Positions 36,323 through 45,700 are shown, numbered from the stretch's first letter. The stretch: DNA of 64,000 bases from Lachnospiraceae bacterium (GCA_017469945.1 JAFUFI010000002.1:124001-188000); one strand, 5' to 3'. Notes: generated by a model not told the origin, from the sequence alone. Translations and numbers: made by a program.

Positions 36323-39031
36323 ATGAAAGAAACAAAGGGCTTTAAATTAAATGAAAGCGGATATTTTAAATGCGGTAACGTTGATATTATGGCATTTAAC
36401 GATTATTATCCTGCAGGACACCAGTCGGGCGTAACTCTTATTATGGGAGATAGGAGACTTGTATCCAATGGTGATGTCAGGTTTGAGCAGACACCGGGGC
36501 AGTGGCAGCCCCTTCCTAAGCAACTGGATCGTAAAGTTTTAAAGAAGGAAAATTCTATAGTTACAAGACTTAAATATCCGGACGAAAACGCTCATCTTAA
36601 GGGATTCAATCCGATGATCTATCCTGATTTTTGCTTTGAGTATGATGTTACGGTTATCGGAACTGAGGATGGAGCAAATATCAAGATCAGTATGGATAGA
36701 GATATACCGGCGGAGTATGAGGGCAGACTTTTCTTTAATCTTGAGCTTTTCCCAGGAGCGATGTTTGGAAAAAGCTATATTTGCGGCGATAAAACAGGTA
36801 TTTTTCCCAGACAGCCTTTAGGGCCAGGTCTTAAGCAAGAGAGCAATCTTGGCAAGAGCCTTAAGATGAAACCAAAGAGCCGCGAAGGATTAGATTCTTC
36901 TGCTGATATGGTCGAAACTTGTACAAAAGAAGCCGCAGAATCAGCGAGCGGAGAAAAAAGAGAGATGCGTGCTGATGCTGATATTTTGACCGGACGAAAG
37001 AGGATGTTCGAAATGGCAAAGGCCTTCGGACATGAAAATGCTTCTGAGAACGCGCCTGAGAAATACGAAGTCGTAGAAAAAAACGAGGCCTTTTACTCTA
37101 CGGCATGCGATTACAACCCGATCGTTGCGGATGACCTGATTGCGTCTCCTTACGCTACCGGAAAGAAAATCACGATTGCTCCCGAATCGGAAGAGATGTG
37201 CTTTAGCGTAGAATCTTTTGGGGAGAATCTATCTTTATACGACGGACGCTTCAACCATAATAATGGCTGGTTTGTAATCAGTATTCCTCTAAAGAAAATT
37301 ACTGACAGCCTGGTTGGAGAGGTCTTAATATCCCCGAAAGTTAATATGAAAAGTATCAGAAAGCCCTCAGTTCAGGTATCTCAGGTTGGCTACCATCCTC
37401 TTGAGAGTAAAAAGGCGATAATTGAGCTTGATGCAAGAGATGGACAGATTAAGGAAATCTTGCTGGAAAAGCTTGATGAAAACGGGGCAGTTATAGTCAA
37501 GAAGGAACAAGCCGATAAATGGGGCAAATTCCTCAGATACAATTATTTAAAGTTTGATTTTTCTGAGATCAGGGAGGAAGGAATTTACCGCATCTCCTAC
37601 GGAGAGCAAAAATCCAATGTTTTTAGGATTTCACGTGACGTATACGAAAGAGGAGTCTGGCAGCCTGTGCTTGAGTATTTTCTCCCGGTTCAGATGTGCC
37701 ATATGAGAGTGAATGAAAAGTACCGCGTATGGCATGGGCTTTGCCATATGGACGATGCGCGAATGGCTCCGGAGTATTATAACCATTTTGACGGTGCTTT
37801 CCAGAAAGCCGGTACCCTTACAAAGTACAAATCCGGTGAGCATATTTGCGGACTTAACCATGGCGGCTGGCATGATGCCGGGGATTTCGACCTTAGAATC
37901 GAGTCACAGACAGCAGAAGTCTATAATCTCTCTATGGCTTTTGAGGAGTTTGGTGTCTATCTTGACGAGACGACGATTGACCAGAAAAAGCATGTTACCG
38001 AAATTCACGAGCCTGATGGAAGAAATGATATTTTAGAGCAGATTGAGCATGGAGTTCTTTCCATAATCGGAGGCTACAAGGCTCTCGGAAGACTCTATAA
38101 ACAGATTATCTGTTCCGATTTAAGACAGTATGTCTTGCTTGGAGATGCTGCAAATATGACAGCCGGAAGCCCGGATAATCCTACGGAAAGGCTTGTATTT
38201 ACAGAAGACAATCCGGTTAAAGAGCTTACAGCGGCGGCACATTTGGCTGCGGCTTCCAGGGCACTTAAAGGATTTAATGATGAGCTAGCGGCAGACTGTT
38301 TAGAGGTTTCTGAAGAGTTGTACGATATTACAGGTAATTACGGCGGTGAGATGGTAAGCTTAAACTATGATGTCGGAGACGATAAGCAGAGTAGAACGCT
38401 CAGCGCCCGGATACATGCAGCATCAGAGCTTCTTATATCCACCGGTGATGAGAAGTACAAAGATTTTCTTCACAACAGCATGGGTTTTATCCGCAAGAAC
38501 ATAAGAGGACTCGGATGGATAATCTGCAGAAGCATCGATATGCTTGATGCTATGGATTACGACACCATAAAATCCGCTATGCCGGACCTTAAGGCCGAGA
38601 TGGACAAGATGAAGGCGGAGACTCCCTACGGTATTCCCTACAGACCTAATATTTGGGGCGCCGGATGGGCAATCCAGGGAATGGGAAGCCAGTATTATTT
38701 TCTGCATAAGACATTTCCGGATATTTTTGGACCGGAGCTTTTGTTTGATGCGCTGCAGTTTATTCTTGGCTGCCACCCGGGAGAAAATACCGAGTCCTTT
38801 GCATCCGGTGTCGGTGTAAAAAGTGCAACTGTCGCCTACGGTGCAAACCGCGCGGACTGGTCCTATATTCCCGGCGGAGTTATAAGCGGAACAGCGCTGA
38901 TACAGCCTGATCTGCCCGAACTCTTGGATTTCCCGTTCCTTTGGCAGCAGAAAGAGTACGTAATCGGCGGCGGATCCACAAACTATCTGATGCTTGCCCT
39001 CGCGGTAAAGCATGTGCTTGAGGAGATGTAA
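36323..39031 (+). CDS. Glycoside hydrolase family 9, no signal peptide
   Basis: 902 residues. An N-terminal beta domain (about 1-340) contains a Lys/Glu/Ala-rich insertion at about 165-270. A CelD-N Ig-like domain (about 350-440, beginning VSQVGYHPLESKKA) precedes the (alpha/alpha)6 GH9 catalytic domain (about 445-900), with the catalytic Asp pair in GGWHDAGDFD and a likely acid Glu in WQQKEYVIGGG. No export signal, so it probably cleaves cello-oligosaccharides or related glucans in the cytoplasm. RBS GGAGG. A 53-bp-period repeat array starts at its stop. Confidence 0.9.
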   Translation: MKETKGFKLNESGYFKCGNVDIMAFNDYYPAGHQSGVTLIMGDRRLVSNGDVRFEQTPGQWQPLPKQLDRKVLKKENSIVTRLKYPDENAHLKGFNPMIYPDFCFEYDVTVIGTEDGANIKISMDRDIPAEYEGRLFFNLELFPGAMFGKSYICGDKTGIFPRQPLGPGLKQESNLGKSLKMKPKSREGLDSSADMVETCTKEAAESASGEKREMRADADILTGRKRMFEMAKAFGHENASENAPEKYEVVEKNEAFYSTACDYNPIVADDLIASPYATGKKITIAPESEEMCFSVESFGENLSLYDGRFNHNNGWFVISIPLKKITDSLVGEVLISPKVNMKSIRKPSVQVSQVGYHPLESKKAIIELDARDGQIKEILLEKLDENGAVIVKKEQADKWGKFLRYNYLKFDFSEIREEGIYRISYGEQKSNVFRISRDVYERGVWQPVLEYFLPVQMCHMRVNEKYRVWHGLCHMDDARMAPEYYNHFDGAFQKAGTLTKYKSGEHICGLNHGGWHDAGDFDLRIESQTAEVYNLSMAFEEFGVYLDETTIDQKKHVTEIHEPDGRNDILEQIEHGVLSIIGGYKALGRLYKQIICSDLRQYVLLGDAANMTAGSPDNPTERLVFTEDNPVKELTAAAHLAAASRALKGFNDELAADCLEVSEELYDITGNYGGEMVSLNYDVGDDKQSRTLSARIHAASELLISTGDEKYKDFLHNSMGFIRKNIRGLGWIICRSIDMLDAMDYDTIKSAMPDLKAEMDKMKAETPYGIPYRPNIWGAGWAIQGMGSQYYFLHKTFPDIFGPELLFDALQFILGCHPGENTESFASGVGVKSATVAYGANRADWSYIPGGVISGTALIQPDLPELLDFPFLWQQKEYVIGGGSTNYLMLALAVKHVLEEM

Positions 39032-39550
39032 TCTGTTCGCATGCCCCTACCAGGCGTAGCCGGCATGCGGAAAGTTGAAAAACCAAAATCCGCATGCTCT
39101 TGCAAGGCTTGGCCAGCATGCGGAATGCTAAGAAACCAAAATCTGCATGCCCCTACTGGACGGAGCGAGCATGCGGGGGAGAGGAAAGCACGGTTCCGCA
39201 TACCCCTACTGGACGGAGCGAGCATGCGGGGGAGAAGAAAGTGCGGTTCCGCATACCCCTAACAGGCGCAGCCGGCATGCGGAGTGCTAAGAAACCAAAA
39301 TCCGCATGCTCCTGCTGGGCTTGGTCAGCATGCGGAACGGAGAGAACAGCAAGTCCGCATGCTCCTGCTAAGCTTGGCTGGCATGCGGGGGAGCGGAAAG
39401 CGCGGTTCCGCATGCTCCTGCTGGGCTTGGTCAGCATGCGGAAAGTGGAAGAATCAAAATCCGCATGCTCCTGCTAGGCTCGGTCGGCGTGCGGGGGAGA
39501 AGAAAGTGCGGTTCCGCATGCCCTTGCAGGACGGAACGAGCATGCGGGAA
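39032..39550 (+). repeat. Tandem array of ten 53-bp units with GCATGC hairpins
   Basis: GCATGCGG (one unit GCGTGCGG) recurs at 39063, 39116, 39169, 39222, 39275, 39328, 39381, 39434, 39487 and 39540: a period of exactly 53 bp with no indel. Each unit is TCCGCATGC, about 18 variable bases, GCATGCGG, then an 18-base spacer of one of two main types (ending ACCAAAA, or GGGAGRRGAAAG...CGGT). The two GCATGC-bearing arms can pair into a hairpin. 53 is not divisible by 3 and both strands lack stops, which gives spurious ORFs; I annotate none. It starts at the GH9 stop and ends at a terminator. Confidence 0.9.
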
Positions 39551-39554
39551 CGAC

Positions 39555-39587
39555 AAAAGCTGCCCGGCGGGTGCCTAGGCAGCTTTT
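39555..39587 (+). terminator. Intrinsic terminator after the repeat array
   Basis: AAAAGCTGCC and GGCAGCTTTT arms around a GC-rich loop. Downstream of the array, so the array is probably transcribed as part of the GH9 mRNA 3' region. Confidence 0.8.
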
Positions 39588-39648
39588 ATCATATATTTTT
39601 TCACTATATTGGAGGGTGGGACTTATATATACTTGAATCTGCAATAGT

Positions 39649-39764
39649 TGCTGCGCCCCGAGACGCTTTCAGTGCCCTAAAACATCTGCTGCGCCTTGAG
39701 ACGCTTTCAGTGCCCTTAAAACACTTGCAGCGCCCTAAAACACTTGTGGCGTCCTTAAAACACC
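39649..39764. repeat. Short degenerate tandem repeats
   Basis: Two copies of a 38-39-base unit (TGCTGCGCC..GAGACGCTTT then CAGTGCCCTAAAACA; 39649-39686 and 39687-39725), then two shortened units of 19-20 bases built on GCGCCCTAAAACAC (39726-39744, 39745-39764). Unlike the 53-bp array. No gene seen. Confidence 0.7.
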
Positions 39765-39785
39765 TGCGCAGCTATATAGATTCAA

Positions 39786-40559
39786 TTACATGCAGGTATA
39801 TCCGCCGTCTACGGGCACGATTGCGCCGGTAACGTAGGATGAAGCGGGAGAGGAAAGGAAGATTGCGGCTGTATCGAGCTCGCCTTCGTTTCCATAGCGC
39901 TCGAGAGGAATCATTGTTCTTGCGTTCTGCTGGAAGAACTCGGAATCAAGAGTTTCCTTGGTAAGAGGAGTGTAGAAGTATCCGGGGCAGATAGCGTTTA
40001 CGGTAATGCCCTTAGCGCCCCATTCTGCAGCAAGTGCTCTTGTGAGGTTTACAACACCGCCCTTTGCAGCGTGGTAAGGAGCTGAGCCGGCAATCTTGTT
40101 TCCGACCATTCCGTACATGGAAGCGATGTTGATGATACGTCCGAAGCCTGCAGGGATCATAGCTTTTTTAGCGATAGCTCTTGCCATCTTGAAGGTTCCG
40201 AAGAGGTCGATGTTCATTTCGTTTGCAAACATCTCATCGGGAACGTCCTCAGCAGGAGTAACTCCGCCGGTACCTGCGTTATTGATAAGAATATCGATAC
40301 GTCCGAATTTCTCAAGAATAGTATCAACAGCGGAGTTTACCTTATCTGTATCTGTAATATCACAAGCTACTCCGATAGCTTTTACACCGTAAGTCTTTTC
40401 AATATCAGCGGCAACCTCGTCGATAAGATTCTGACGACGGGCGAGAGCAACGATGTTTGCTCCCTGGCTTGCAAGAGCCTTAGCCATCTGTACACCGAGA
40501 CCGGTGGAACATCCTGTAACAACGGCAACTCTGCCGGTAAGATCGAAATAATTGTTCAT
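39786..40559 (-). CDS. Short-chain dehydrogenase/reductase (gluconate 5-dehydrogenase-like)
   Basis: 257 residues. Classical SDR: TGCSTGLG cofactor motif (about residues 15-22), NNAG at about 92, catalytic Ser in NIASMYGM, and Tyr/Lys in YHAAKGG. The ending SYVTGAIVPVDGGYTC is typical. Sequence style is closest to gluconate 5-dehydrogenase or 3-oxoacyl-ACP reductase-like enzymes of sugar-acid metabolism; the substrate cannot be fixed. A LacI/CcpA-type operator lies at its promoter, which favours a catabolic role. Confidence 0.9.
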   Translation of the reverse strand: MNNYFDLTGRVAVVTGCSTGLGVQMAKALASQGANIVALARRQNLIDEVAADIEKTYGVKAIGVACDITDTDKVNSAVDTILEKFGRIDILINNAGTGGVTPAEDVPDEMFANEMNIDLFGTFKMARAIAKKAMIPAGFGRIINIASMYGMVGNKIAGSAPYHAAKGGVVNLTRALAAEWGAKGITVNAICPGYFYTPLTKETLDSEFFQQNARTMIPLERYGNEGELDTAAIFLSSPASSYVTGAIVPVDGGYTCM

Positions 40560-40622
40560 AAAATAAGCCTCCTTAAATGTTCTGATGTTAATTTAATTGT
40601 GTAAAACCTTTTTGATAGCATC

Positions 40623-40651
40623 ACTATAACAGCAAAAAATATATTTGACAA
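40623..40651 (-). promoter_or_regulatory. SDR gene promoter
   Basis: On the minus strand TTGTCA (40646-40651) and TATAGT (40623-40628) with a 17-base spacer. Confidence 0.65.
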
Positions 40652-40652
40652 G

Positions 40653-40666
40653 TGTAAACGCTTACA
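40653..40666. promoter_or_regulatory. cre/LacI-type operator
   Basis: TGTAAACGCTTACA, a perfect palindrome that fits the CcpA cre consensus TGWAARCGYTWNCA. It lies just upstream of the -35 box of the SDR gene, so it could mediate catabolite control or be the site of a LacI-family regulator encoded elsewhere. Confidence 0.7.
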
Positions 40667-40902
40667 TTTCTGAAAATTTATATATTTTTTACAAAGTTTA
40701 CACGGAATTTATGGATGATTACACTATTCCTTTCATGTAACCGCGGAAATCAAACGGATTATAGGAAGCGACGAAAAATCAAACAAATTCCCCCAAAAAT
40801 CATAGGAAAATCGTATTATTTTAAGTATAACTCGGTATTATCAATTCCCTTTAAAAATAAAATATGTTATAATTAACTAAGTTTTTTGAAAGGAGTTCAT
40901 AT

Positions 40903-42426
40903 ATGGCTGAAACTAACAATTCCGACCTTAAAAAAAGTAATGAAGTTCTTGCAAAATTATCAATCAACAAAATCTCAAATAAGGTTGCTATCATAGAGCA
41001 AACTGTACTTGTTTCAATTATAGCGGTTGCTTACCTTATTGAGTTTATCAAGGGAAACCGTTCGCTGCCCTATGTTTTGGCTACAATTGCTCTTTGCTTT
41101 GTCCCGGTGATAATAGCCTTCCTTTTATACAAAAAGAATCCGGATTCCCGTGACGGAATCATGCGAACCATCGGAGGAGGCTTCACGATCCTTTACGGAT
41201 TTGTTTTATTTACCGCCTCGAATGATCATGTATTTGTTTACCTGATGCCGATGCTGATCATACTTCTTATCTTTAATAAGATGAGATTTATCGTCATCGT
41301 CGGAGTCGGAGCGACTGTATTTAATATTGTTTCAGTACTGATACAGATTTTCGCATATCACAGAACCGAACCATCGGATATCACAACCTACGAGATTCAG
41401 GTACTTGTCGTACTTGTCTGTGCAATTTTCTTTATTATGCTCAGCAAGAATACCAACAAGATTTCCGAAATCCGTGCTGCGAGACTATCGCTTGAAACCG
41501 ACAAGGCAAATGAACTCGTTGAAAGAATCCTCGGCGTATCCAAGAAGCTTACCGACAATATCGCTGTTGTTGATGAGAAGATGGCCCGCTTAAATGAATC
41601 AATGGTTCAGACTCTTGATTCTATGAGCGAGGTTAACAGCGGTACAAATGAATCTGCCGAGGCTATCCAGCGTCAGCTTGTTAAGACCGAGGAGATTCAG
41701 GAATATATCAGCTCCGTACAGGGTGCGACCGTTGTTATCGGCGACAGTATGGAAAGTACTATGAACGCGATCGAAACCGGAGACGAGCAGGTTGTGGCTT
41801 TGAATAAGCTTACTTCCGAGTCCGAAAAGGCCGGCGAAGAGGTTGCCGCATCTCTTGCATCCTTCAGTGAGATTGCGGGTCAGATGAACTCCATCACAGA
41901 CCTTATCAATAATGTCGCTTCCCAGACAAGTCTTCTTGCGCTTAACGCTTCGATCGAAGCCGCAAGAGCAGGAGAAGCCGGAAGAGGATTTGCCGTTGTT
42001 GCTTCTGAGATTTCAAATCTCGCCGGCCAGACGACAAAGGCTACCGGAGATATTACAGAGCTTATAGAAAAGATCAACAGTCAGCTTGACGGCATGATCG
42101 CCAGCATCGACGGACTTTTAGAGGGCAATAAACAGCAGACCGTTGCCGCTGAAAAGACGGCTGGAAGCTTTGAGAACATTGCCCAGAATATCGACAAGAT
42201 AAGACATGAATCCGATGAACTTAACAAGATAGTCAGAAGCCTTGCGGCGTCAAATAAAGAGATCATCGATTCAATCCAGACAATCTCCGCGATAACCGAA
42301 GAGGTTAGCGCTCATTCAAACGAGACTTACAGCGCAAGCGAAGATAATCAAAAGACTATCGAACAGATTACTGACGTTGTCGCTAAGCTGAGCGAAGACG
42401 CGGAAAAGCTTAAAAACGCAGAGTAA
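40903..42426 (+). CDS. Methyl-accepting chemotaxis protein with multi-helix membrane sensor
   Basis: 507 residues. Residues about 30-190 hold six short membrane helices with little outside the membrane; there is no HAMP or Cache domain. The C-terminal signalling domain has the conserved hairpin tip INNVASQTSLLALNASIEAA with RAGEAGRGFAVVA next to it. Probably senses an energy or membrane cue. TATAAT at 40868 and RBS AAAGGAG precede it. No other chemotaxis gene is nearby. Confidence 0.93.
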   Translation: MAETNNSDLKKSNEVLAKLSINKISNKVAIIEQTVLVSIIAVAYLIEFIKGNRSLPYVLATIALCFVPVIIAFLLYKKNPDSRDGIMRTIGGGFTILYGFVLFTASNDHVFVYLMPMLIILLIFNKMRFIVIVGVGATVFNIVSVLIQIFAYHRTEPSDITTYEIQVLVVLVCAIFFIMLSKNTNKISEIRAARLSLETDKANELVERILGVSKKLTDNIAVVDEKMARLNESMVQTLDSMSEVNSGTNESAEAIQRQLVKTEEIQEYISSVQGATVVIGDSMESTMNAIETGDEQVVALNKLTSESEKAGEEVAASLASFSEIAGQMNSITDLINNVASQTSLLALNASIEAARAGEAGRGFAVVASEISNLAGQTTKATGDITELIEKINSQLDGMIASIDGLLEGNKQQTVAAEKTAGSFENIAQNIDKIRHESDELNKIVRSLAASNKEIIDSIQTISAITEEVSAHSNETYSASEDNQKTIEQITDVVAKLSEDAEKLKNAE

Positions 42427-42474
42427 TGCGCGAATATATACCAATAGAAAATCAGATTGGAGACTTATGAAAAA

Positions 42475-43845
42475 ATGAAACACACTGACATTAAAGAAGT
42501 ATTTGACAAGCCCGCATACGGCGAGCAGGTAACAGTCTGCGGATGGGTTCGTACCTCCCGAGATTCCAAGAATGTTGCATTTGCTGAGCTCAATGACGGT
42601 ACTTCTCTTAAGCACATCCAGATCGTTCTTGATAAGGAGAGCGGAAAGTCTTTCCCTGAGGACGCTCTTAAGCTCGGAACTTCTCTTAAGGTTACCGGTA
42701 AGGTTGTTGAAGGAAGAAACAATACTCCCGAGATTAATGCTGAGGAAATCGAAGTATTGGGAAGCTGCCCTGCAGAGTATCCCCTTCAGAAGAAGCGTCA
42801 TACTCTTGAGTTTTTACGTACAATGCCTCATCTCCGCGGAAGAACAAATACCTTTAATGCTATGCTCAGAGTTCGTTCGGTGCTCGCTGCTTCATTACAT
42901 GAGTACTTCCAGAAACATAACTATGTTTACGTAAATACTCCTCTTATCACCGGAAGCGACTGCGAAGGCGCCGGTGAAATGTTCCAGGTAACAACCATCG
43001 GTTATACCGACAAGTACAAGAGTGAAGAAGAGTATTATGCAGACGATTTCTTCGGAAGAAGAGCCGGACTTTCCGTATCCGGACAGCTTGAGGGTGAGAT
43101 GGCAGCTATGGCTATGGGCAAGATTTACACCTTCGGTCCTTCATTCCGCGCTGAGAATTCCAATACTCCCAAGCACCTTGCCGAGTTCTGGCATATCGAG
43201 CCCGAAGTAGCTTTTGCGGAGCTCCCCGATGTTATCGAGATCGCAGAGGATATGCTTAAGTATGTAATCGGTAATGTTCTTAAAAAGTGCCCCAAGGAGA
43301 TGGAATTCTTCGATCAGCACTTCGAGGAAGGCCTTATTGCAAGACTTAAGGACCTTATTTCACATGAATTTGCTACCGTTACTTACACCGAGGCAATCAA
43401 GCTTTTAAAGGAATCAGGAGAGAACTTCGTATATCCCGTAGAGTGGGGTGTTGACCTTCAGACAGAGCATGAAAGATATATCGCCGAGAAGGTATTTAAG
43501 CGCGCGGTATTTGTTACTGATTATCCTAAGGAAATCAAGTCCTTCTATATGAAGCAGAACCCCGACGGAAAGACTGTTGCGGCTGTTGACCTTCTTGTAC
43601 CCGGAGTCGGAGAGATTATCGGTGGAAGTGAAAGAGAAGCGGATTATGACAAGCTTGTAGCCGCTATGAACGAGAGGCATATGAACCTGGATCTCTACAA
43701 TGATTATCTTGATCTTCGCAGATTCGGATCGGTTCCTCACGGCGGATTCGGACTTGGATTTGAAAGACTTATCATGTATGTTACCGGCATTCAGAACATC
43801 AGAGACGTAATTCTCTTCCCCAGAACAGTCGGAAACATCAGATAA
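42475..43845 (+). CDS. asnS: Asparaginyl-tRNA synthetase
   Basis: 456 residues from the ATG at 42475 (GGAG at 42459); a TTG in frame further up would overlap the RBS. OB-fold anticodon-binding domain (VCGWVRTSRDSKNVAF), then class II core with motif 2 FRAENSNTPKHLAEFWHIEPE and motif 3 GFGLGFERL. The next gene but one feature is asnA, so direct charging of tRNA-Asn and asparagine synthesis are side by side. Confidence 0.97.
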   Translation: MKHTDIKEVFDKPAYGEQVTVCGWVRTSRDSKNVAFAELNDGTSLKHIQIVLDKESGKSFPEDALKLGTSLKVTGKVVEGRNNTPEINAEEIEVLGSCPAEYPLQKKRHTLEFLRTMPHLRGRTNTFNAMLRVRSVLAASLHEYFQKHNYVYVNTPLITGSDCEGAGEMFQVTTIGYTDKYKSEEEYYADDFFGRRAGLSVSGQLEGEMAAMAMGKIYTFGPSFRAENSNTPKHLAEFWHIEPEVAFAELPDVIEIAEDMLKYVIGNVLKKCPKEMEFFDQHFEEGLIARLKDLISHEFATVTYTEAIKLLKESGENFVYPVEWGVDLQTEHERYIAEKVFKRAVFVTDYPKEIKSFYMKQNPDGKTVAAVDLLVPGVGEIIGGSEREADYDKLVAAMNERHMNLDLYNDYLDLRRFGSVPHGGFGLGFERLIMYVTGIQNIRDVILFPRTVGNIR

Positions 43846-43853
43846 AGTTTTAT

Positions 43854-43882
43854 TTGACATTAATTCTACGATGTTATATTAT
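43854..43882 (+). promoter_or_regulatory. Putative asnA promoter
   Basis: TTGACA and TATTAT at 17 bases, right after the asnS stop. A terminator hairpin stands about 25 bases downstream, before asnA. Confidence 0.5.
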
Positions 43883-43906
43883 TTTCAAAGATAATAACGC
43901 AAAGGC

Positions 43907-43937
43907 GCGGTATTGCTACTTGCAATGCCGCTTTTTT
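43907..43937 (+). terminator. Terminator or attenuator ahead of asnA
   Basis: GCGGTATTG/CAATGCCGC stem (one wobble pair), 7-base loop and T6. It could end asnS transcription or attenuate asnA. Confidence 0.8.
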
Positions 43938-44010
43938 GTAATATTGCGGATAGCGAATTCACGTAGCTATCCGAATATAAAAGAGAATTATTTACCGGGA
44001 GGAAAAGAAG

Positions 44011-45021
44011 ATGTCAGAAAATATTTATATTCCCGAGGGTTATAAATCAGCTCTCTCACTCAGGGAAACACAGCATGCTATCAAGTACATTAAAGATACT
44101 TTTCAGCAGACCCTTTCTTTTGCGGTTACGCTGGATCGTGTTACTGCGCCCCTTATCGTTCGCTCCGGAAGCGGTATCAACGACGATTTAAACGGTGTTG
44201 AGAGAAAAGTTAATTTTGATATGCTCGCCGAAGGCGGAGAAGCTGAGGTTGTTCAGTCCCTTGCAAAGTGGAAGAGAATGGCTCTTTACCGCTACGGTTA
44301 TCGCGAGGGCGAGGGTATATATACCGATATGAACGCTATCAGACGCGACGACAAGATGGACAATGTTCATTCGATCTTCGTTGACCAGTGGGACTGGGAA
44401 AAGGTAATTACCAGGGAACAGAGAAATATTGATTTTCTTAAGGAGACTGTTAAATCAATCGTAAAGGCTATCGCTTATACAAAAAGACAGGTAACCTTAA
44501 GATACCCTGATATAAAGAATCCCGTTAACGAGGATGTATATTTTATTACTTCTCAGGAACTTGAGGACAGATATCCCGGAAAGACTGCAAAGGAAAGAGA
44601 GCGTCTTATTACAAAGGAATACAAGACCGTATTTCTTATGCAGATAGGTAAGATGCTTAAGTCCGGCGAGCCTCATGATGGACGCGCTCCCGACTATGAT
44701 GACTGGGAGCTTAACGGAGATATCCTCTTTTGGGATGATGTTATCGACGATTCTCTTGAGATTTCCTCAATGGGTATTAGGGTAGATGCTGAGTCTCTGG
44801 CAAGACAGCTCAAAGTCGCTAATGCAGAGGACAGAATGCAGTATAAGTATCATAAGATGATCGCTGACGGAACCCTTCCTTTAACCATTGGCGGCGGTAT
44901 CGGACAGTCAAGACTTTGCATGTTCCTTCTTGAAAAGGCTCATATCTGTGAGGTTCAGGCATCGGTTTGGCCCGAGGAGATGATCGAAATTTGCGAGAAG
45001 AACGGAATGCATCTTCTGTAA
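44011..45021 (+). CDS. asnA: Aspartate-ammonia ligase
   Basis: 336 residues. ATP-dependent amidation of aspartate to asparagine using ammonia, with an aminoacyl-tRNA-synthetase-like class II fold. Family markers: ETQHAIKYIKDTF at the start, LDRVTAPL, SIFVDQWDWEK and LTIGGGIGQSRL. RBS GGGAGG. Confidence 0.96.
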   Translation: MSENIYIPEGYKSALSLRETQHAIKYIKDTFQQTLSFAVTLDRVTAPLIVRSGSGINDDLNGVERKVNFDMLAEGGEAEVVQSLAKWKRMALYRYGYREGEGIYTDMNAIRRDDKMDNVHSIFVDQWDWEKVITREQRNIDFLKETVKSIVKAIAYTKRQVTLRYPDIKNPVNEDVYFITSQELEDRYPGKTAKERERLITKEYKTVFLMQIGKMLKSGEPHDGRAPDYDDWELNGDILFWDDVIDDSLEISSMGIRVDAESLARQLKVANAEDRMQYKYHKMIADGTLPLTIGGGIGQSRLCMFLLEKAHICEVQASVWPEEMIEICEKNGMHLL

Positions 45022-45043
45022 TAAGTTGAAATGGAATTTTTAT

Positions 45044-45700
45044 ATGATAAAAAACATTATATTTGATATAGACGGAACTCTTTGGAACTCCACGGAGGTC
45101 GTTGCAAAAGGCTGGAGGAGAGCCGTAAAAGAGACCGGATATTCAAAATGTGAAATTACAGGATCCATACTGAAAAAAGAATTTGGTCTGCCGATGAATA
45201 TCATCGCAGACCATGTTTTTAGTGACTTAAATGACGAGGATAAAAAGGCTGAGCTTTTAAAGCTTTGCTGCAAGTACGAGCATGAGCTCCTTGAGGAAAA
45301 TACCGAGGATATTTCGTATCCGGGAATCGTAGCGGAGATTAAAAGCCTTGCGAAAAAGTACAGGGTTTTTATTGTCAGCAACTGCCAGAGGGGCTATATA
45401 GAGCTGGTCTGCGGTAAGCTTGGAATAGAGGACTGCATAGAGGATTATCTTTGCTTCGGAGATACGGGACTAACCAAAGGTGAGACGATGAAAAAGCTCA
45501 TGGAGAGGAACGGTCTTTCCGAAAAAGAAACTGTTTACGTCGGAGATACGGCCGGAGACAAGGCGGCAACTGAATTTGCCGGCGCAATCTTCGTATATGC
45601 GGCATACGGATTCGGAGAGCTGGAGGGGGAGCGATTTTTTGTGAAAACACCTAAAGATTTAGCAAAAACCATTGAAAAAATTGGTCGAACATTAGATTAA
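45044..45700 (+). CDS. HAD-superfamily hydrolase
   Basis: 218 residues from the ATG at 45044. Motif I DIDGTLW (nucleophile Asp), motif II VSNC, motif III Lys near LTKGETM, motif IV VGDTAGDKAA. Small helical cap; phosphoglycolate phosphatase-like (PGP/Gph group). Substrate unknown. 22 bases after asnA, so likely in the same operon. Confidence 0.88.
   Translation: MIKNIIFDIDGTLWNSTEVVAKGWRRAVKETGYSKCEITGSILKKEFGLPMNIIADHVFSDLNDEDKKAELLKLCCKYEHELLEENTEDISYPGIVAEIKSLAKKYRVFIVSNCQRGYIELVCGKLGIEDCIEDYLCFGDTGLTKGETMKKLMERNGLSEKETVYVGDTAGDKAATEFAGAIFVYAAYGFGELEGERFFVKTPKDLAKTIEKIGRTLD

Noticed and set aside
39032..39550. CRISPR array
   Set aside because: The unit is a continuous diverged tandem repeat, spacers recur between units, and no cas gene is present.
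39041..39832. Several long open frames on both strands across the 53-bp array
   Set aside because: They arise because the repeat has no stop in several frames; 53 is not a multiple of 3, there is no RBS, and the products are repeats of the same DNA read in shifted frames.
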